From: Roseiarcus sp963784805 | GTDB lineage: Bacteria; Pseudomonadota; Alphaproteobacteria; Rhizobiales; Beijerinckiaceae | NCBI GenBank assembly: GCA_963784805.1 | Contig: CAWASR010000016.1 | Coordinates: forward strand, 248,001 to 312,000 | Length of the DNA: 64,000 bases | Direction: 5' to 3' | Part shown: piece after piece, positions 60,637-64,000 of the stretch | Numbering within the stretch: position 1 is the stretch's first letter | Layout: the number at the start of each line of letters is the position of its first letter | Translations under genes and position numbers: made by a program | The notes under the pieces: generated by a model | Told to the model about the DNA's origin: nothing | Databases searched by the model: none | Seen by the model: the letters and a program-made list of their open reading frames with translations, nothing else

Positions 60637-61509
60637 TCAGGCAAACTTGAGCGTGACGATTCCGGCCAGGATGACGAGCGCGGCCACGGCGCGCTGGGCC
60701 CGGAACGGCTCGCCGAGCAGCGCGACCCCGATCAGCGCCGCGAAGACGACCGAGGTTTCGCGCAAGGCGGCGACGGCGGCGATCGGCGCTCTCGTCATCG
60801 CCCAGATCACGACCGCGTAGCCGATGAAGGCCGCCAGCCCGCCGGCGAGCCCGCGCCGCCAGTCGCGCGCAAACGCGATTGGGATCGCGCGCCCGCGCAG
60901 GGCGACGAGGATCGGCGCATAGGCGAGGGCCGTCAGCGCGTCCGCCCAGGCGTTGTAGGCGAAGGCGAAGCGCGCGCCGGCGCCCGAGACTCTCGCGCCT
61001 TCGCCGTCGATCACCGAATAGACCGCGATCACGAGCGAATTGACGAGCGCGATCGCGAGCGTCGCGGCGTCGATCCGCCCGTGGGCGAGGCCGCTGACCC
61101 CCATCAGCAGGACCCCGCCGACGAGAATGGCGATGCCGAGAGCGGCGATCGGCCCCGGCGCCTCTCCGAGCGCGGCGAGCGCGATCAGGGCGGCGGCCAG
61201 TGGCGCAAGGCCGCGCATGATCGGATAGGCGACCGACAGGTCAGCGGTGCGATAGAGCCGCCCGACCAGCAGAAAATAGACTATATGGATGAGGGCCGAG
61301 GCGGCGATGAAGGGCGCCGCCGACCGCGCCGGCCACGGCAGGACGAGAGCGGCCGCGAATGCGGCCACGCCGCACCACAGCGCCACCAGCGCGGACGAGA
61401 GGAATTTGTCGTCGGCGCTCTTGACCAGCGAATTCCACAGCGCATGAAGAAGCGCCGCGCCGAGAACCGCGGCCATTACGCCGGATGTCAGGTGAGCGGC
61501 GTCCGTCAT
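60637..61509 (-). CDS. EamA/DMT-family transporter
   Basis: Protein of 290 residues with ten hydrophobic segments and two EamA repeats (about 10-140 and 155-288), the drug/metabolite transporter fold. YPIMRGLAPLAAALIALAAL in the first repeat and AALRETSVVFAALIGVALLG in the second are the helix-4/helix-9 regions typical of the family. Substrates of EamA proteins are diverse and not readable here. It converges on the GT39-type gene with no gap, its stop directly following that gene's stop on the other strand. Confidence 0.85.
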   Translation of the reverse strand: MTDAAHLTSGVMAAVLGAALLHALWNSLVKSADDKFLSSALVALWCGVAAFAAALVLPWPARSAAPFIAASALIHIVYFLLVGRLYRTADLSVAYPIMRGLAPLAAALIALAALGEAPGPIAALGIAILVGGVLLMGVSGLAHGRIDAATLAIALVNSLVIAVYSVIDGEGARVSGAGARFAFAYNAWADALTALAYAPILVALRGRAIPIAFARDWRRGLAGGLAAFIGYAVVIWAMTRAPIAAVAALRETSVVFAALIGVALLGEPFRAQRAVAALVILAGIVTLKFA

Positions 61510-61732
61510 GAAGGATTCACAATGACCGATCCGCCGGCGCGGGTCGAGACGGTCGTCGATCCGCCCCCGCGCCAGCGCGCGAACGCCGGGCTCAGCGCGT
61601 CCTTCGCGCGGGCGAGATTATGGAAATTACGGTGGCGCCTACTTCAATCCCTTTTTATATCAAGCGGAATCAAAGAGTTATCCGGGCTCGCCTTCACAAG
61701 CGACATTCCGCCCTCCCCTCTGCCCGACCCGT
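61510..61732. other. Gap upstream of the repeat-flanked methyltransferase
   Basis: A plus-strand frame from the ATG at 61522 (MTDPPARVETVVDPPPRQRA) has a GAAGGA site and begins like a real gene, but it loses coding character after about 45 codons, at an AT-richer stretch near 61620-61690. It may be the 5' stump of a gene cut by insertion of the repeat region. I do not recognise a family. Confidence 0.3.
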
Positions 61733-61805
61733 GCTTGGCGTCAAGGCCAAGCCCGCTTCGCGGGTCGCGCACAGGGCGTCCGGAAGGACGCCCGTCTCTC
61801 GACGG
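61733..61805. repeat. Multi-hairpin repeat, left of methyltransferase
   Basis: Four consecutive stem-loops: GCTTGGC/GCCAAGC, CCCGC/GCGGG, GGGCGTCC-ggaa-GGACGCCC and CGTC-tctc-GACG. The first two share sequence and order with the repeat at 62866; the last two are the inverted form of the CGTCGANAGACGGGCG module found there and at 39846. The copies at 61.7 and 62.9 kb bracket one gene. Confidence 0.7.
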
Positions 61806-61949
61806 TCTATGGGCGCATTGAACAAGGGAGGACCCCTTTTCAGGGGGCGGACCCGTTGCGATACGGGCGAATTGGCCGCTACTGTGCCACAGTGGCGGCC
61901 GATTGGGCGTCATCCGGAAAATCCGGCGCGAAAAGGGAGACTGAGCCGG

Positions 61950-62805
61950 ATGTCCAACGCGGCGATGATCAATGCCGACATGCTTTCCTTCTGGAATGGG
62001 CAGGGCGGCCGTACCTGGGCGGCTCGGCAGGCGCATACTGATTCAATTCTGGCGCCGGTGACGGATGCGTTGGTCAGTTTCGCCGCGCCACGCGCGGGCG
62101 AGACCGTGCTGGATGTCGGCTGCGGATGTGGCGCGCCGACCTTGGAATTCGCGCGCGCCGTCGGACGCTCGGGCCGCGTGGTGGGGATGGATATTTCCGG
62201 GCCGATGCTGGCCGAAGGCGCCACGCGCGCCAAGGCCGCCGGCGTCGCCAATGTCGATTGGCGGCAGGATGATCCCGCAACGGCGAAGCTCGAGGAGTTT
62301 TGACCTGCTCGCCTCGGCCTTTGGAGTGACTTTCTTTGGCGACATGGTGGGAGCCTTCGCGAACATGCGGCGCGCCGCCAAGCCGGGCGCGCGCATGGCG
62401 TTGGCGTGCTGGCGGGGGGTGGCGGAGAACCCCTGGATGGAGGTGCCGATGAACGCGGTGGCGCAGCATCTGCCGCCGCGGCCGAAAGGGACCCCGAATG
62501 CGCCCGGCATGTTTGCCTTCGCCAATCGCGAGTATGTGTCCGAGGTTCTCACCGCCGCCGGCTGGGCGGCGCCGCGGTTCGAGAATCTTGACCTGGATTT
62601 GGATATCGCCGCTGGCCATGGGCTGGAGGAGGCCGTGGCGCAGTCGACGCAGATCGGCGCGGTCAATAGCTGGCTGCGCAATCAGCCGGCGGAGATCATT
62701 TCCGCTTCCACCCAGTCCCTGCGCGAGGCGCTGGCGCCATATGCGGACGGCGCCAGCGTTCGCCTGCCCGGCGCTATGTGGCTGATCGGCAGCGCGGCGT
62801 CCTGA
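61950..62805 (+). pseudogene. Class I SAM methyltransferase, frameshifted
   Basis: Methyltransferase of the Methyltransf_11/25 type. The first frame encodes MLSFWNGQGGRTWAARQAH and the SAM loop VLDVGCGCGAPTLEFARAVG, then stops at 62303 just after AKLEEF. The next frame picks up FDLLASAFGVTFFGDMVGAF and continues without a break to 62805. Dropping one T from the TTTT at 62298-62301 fuses the parts into about 284 residues, the usual length. The ATG has GGGAGA upstream. The gene is bracketed by related structured repeats, which suggests it arrived as a unit. A sequencing error in the T-run cannot be excluded. Confidence 0.8.
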
Positions 62806-62865
62806 GCGCGAAGGCCAGGGGCTCCTCCCCTGTGGAGGCTCCGGCGCGGACTCTCCCCGCCCCGC

Positions 62866-62956
62866 GCTCGGCGTCAGGCGAAGCCCGGTTAGCGGGTCGC
62901 CTTCGGCGAGCCTTTACCCACATAGCCCGTCGATAGACGGGCGTTCTTCGAACGCC
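62866..62956. repeat. Multi-hairpin repeat, right of methyltransferase
   Basis: GCTCGGCGTCAGGCGAAGC, then CCCGGTTAGCGGGTCGC, then CCCGTCGATAGACGGG and GGCGTTC-ttc-GAACGCC. It parallels the repeat at 61733, with the first half in direct orientation. It fills most of the 62806-63015 gap; no gene is seen there. Confidence 0.7.
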
Positions 62957-63015
62957 ATTTGGCGCGGCTCAGGCCGTTCGTCCACCATGGCCTTTGAGGC
63001 CGGGCCCGCGCCCTC

Positions 63016-63534
63016 TCACGCGCCTTGCTTCGGCTCCGCCGGTTCGGTCACCGACGCGTCCCGCTCCCACCCTTCGTTCTCGAGCACCAGCCGCTCGATC
63101 GCGACGGCGCTGGAATTGGCGTCGAGGTCGGGAAGCGCCTCATAGACCGACGGCCAGCAGCGGAAGATCTTGTAGGCGAGCGCCAGTTGCCCGGCCTCGT
63201 TGTAGAAATCGAGCGCGATGTCCTTGCGGAAATCGGCGAGCGCGACTTCGCTTCCCAATCCCGCGCCGAGCCTCCAGACCTTGTCGGCCCATTGCTCGAA
63301 CGCGTGATCGTAGGTGACGCCGCGTTCGAGTGTGATCGGGTCGTATTGGGTGCGGCCCGGCGACTTGCGCGAGGTCGACGGGTCGCCGCCCTCGCGATGC
63401 TCGACGACTTCGGTGACCCGCCTCAGCCCGCTCACGCGCGAGACTCCGGCGATGTACCGCCCGTCCCATTTGAGGCGAAACTTGAAGTTCTTGTACGGAT
63501 CGAACCGGGTCGGATTGACAGTGAACTCCGCCAT
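63016..63534 (-). CDS. Contractile injection/phage tail tube protein (gp19-like)
   Basis: Protein of 172 residues of the T4 gp19-like tube family (Phage_T4_gp19 type), the subunit that polymerises into the inner tube of contractile tails and extracellular contractile injection systems. Diagnostic blocks are DPYKNFKFRLKWDGRYIAGV, TEVVEHREGGDPSTSRKSPG, ITLERGVTYDHAFEQWADKV and DFYNEAGQLALAYKIFRCWP. The ATG at 63534 has GGAGGT at ideal spacing; the frame extends 11 codons further. No sheath, baseplate or ATPase gene is next to it within the window, and a plus-strand hydrolase gene begins just upstream, so it is either isolated or at the edge of a cluster. Confidence 0.85.
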   Translation of the reverse strand: MAEFTVNPTRFDPYKNFKFRLKWDGRYIAGVSRVSGLRRVTEVVEHREGGDPSTSRKSPGRTQYDPITLERGVTYDHAFEQWADKVWRLGAGLGSEVALADFRKDIALDFYNEAGQLALAYKIFRCWPSVYEALPDLDANSSAVAIERLVLENEGWERDASVTEPAEPKQGA

Positions 63535-63790
63535 GATGACCTCCAAACGCTTTTGCGCTCGTCCCATCGCTTAAAAATCAAGCGCGCGAAAAGCCGACGG
63601 ACAAGCGGGTCGGGCGCGCTCTTGTACAGGAACCGCGCCGCGCGTGTCTCCGCCCAGGGCTCGAGAGCGGCGTCCGGAGCTTGCGACGATTTTCATCCGG
63701 GGGTTGATCCGGGGAGGGCCGCGGCGATAGAGGAATCGCCGCCGGGGCGAAGCGGCCTCATCGTTGTTGGAGCAGCCGGGGTCGGCGCCG

Positions 63791-64000
63791 TTGCGCACAG
63801 TCGCTTTGAGACGTCTCGCCATCGCCGCGTTGTCGGCGCTCGAATTGGCCCGAGCTTCGCCCGCGTCGGCCGAGGCGCTGGTGAAATTCGACAGCGCCGC
63901 TCCCCGCCAGGTCGATCAGAATCGGGGTGGGGATGGGGCCGGGCCGCTCACGCACAAGCGCGACATCCAGGGTTATCTGACCAGGCCGAAAGGCGCCGGG
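63791..64000 (+). CDS. Dienelactone-hydrolase-like protein, N-terminal part (cut by window)
   Basis: An open frame runs from TTG 63791 to the window end with no stop. It encodes a signal peptide (LRRLAIAALSALELARASPASA) followed by EALVKFDSA and, near the cut, IQGYLTRPKGAG. That last block is the usual start of dienelactone-hydrolase-family domains, in which a Gly-Tyr-Leu strand precedes PFPAVVLLH. The catalytic residues would lie beyond the window. TTG at 63764 and 63767 are alternative starts; none has a strong ribosome site. The call rests on about 45 mature residues. Confidence 0.5.
   Translation, partial: MRTVALRRLAIAALSALELARASPASAEALVKFDSAAPRQVDQNRGGDGAGPLTHKRDIQGYLTRPKGAG

Overview
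This window reads as chromosomal DNA of a GC-rich alphaproteobacterium, most likely of the order Hyphomicrobiales (Beijerinckiaceae/Methylocystaceae-like; the family is an inference). The support is direct: a polyhydroxybutyrate block (phaB-phaA facing phaR), the alphaproteobacterial mnmE-mnmG-rsmG-parA-parB-holA order with two near-perfect parS sites, a hemD-Mic60-hemY cluster, a DUF1013/TrcR regulator, ornithine-lipid (OlsB) and hopanoid (HpnE) enzymes, and two perfect CtrA-type TTAA-N7-TTAA boxes.

Layout. 0.1-6 kb: PHB synthesis and control, glyoxalase II, a methyltransferase, phosphoglycerate mutase and a small secreted protein behind a CtrA-type box. 6-13 kb: tRNA wobble modification (mnmE, mnmG), 16S rRNA methylation (rsmG), chromosome partition (parA, parB, parS) and the replicative clamp-loader subunit holA. 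13-23 kb: leuB, metX and a frameshifted metW, an M20 amidohydrolase, aminopeptidase P, hpt, ftsEX and a PlsC-type acyltransferase bracketed by hairpin repeats. 23-33 kb: a more accessory stretch with a cytochrome P450, a 1116-residue SAM-domain/adenylate cyclase/AAA/TPR protein, an overlapping radical-SAM plus LCAT-like lipase pair, and an OlsB-type acyltransferase. 33-42 kb: kdsD, an outer-membrane beta-barrel protein, divergent galU/galE and a livGFHM ABC transporter without its binding protein. 42-51 kb: a broken GNAT gene, a flavin reductase, hemY, the Mic60 homologue, hemD, a large OafA/SGNH acyltransferase where hemC is usually found, and tsaD. 51-64 kb: tandem palindromic repeats, a small glycine-rich exported protein, trcR, the preTA dihydropyrimidine dehydrogenase with a RutR-like operator, hpnE, an O-antigen-ligase-like protein, a GT39-type glycosyltransferase, an EamA transporter, a frameshifted methyltransferase flanked by repeats, a contractile-injection tube protein, and the start of a dienelactone-hydrolase-like gene cut by the window end.

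Themes. Much of the window concerns the envelope: PHB storage, ornithine and hopanoid lipids, LPS sugars (KdsD, GalU, GalE), O-antigen-type polymer handling, FtsEX and Mic60. The least ordinary coding unit is the radical-SAM/LCAT-like pair, whose reading frames overlap by 23 nt. Several dispersed repeat families interrupt conserved gene orders (ftsX/plsC, livF/livH, tsaD downstream, the methyltransferase near 62 kb). No tRNA, rRNA, CRISPR array or transposase was found. All start sites and functions are judged by eye; no database search was possible.
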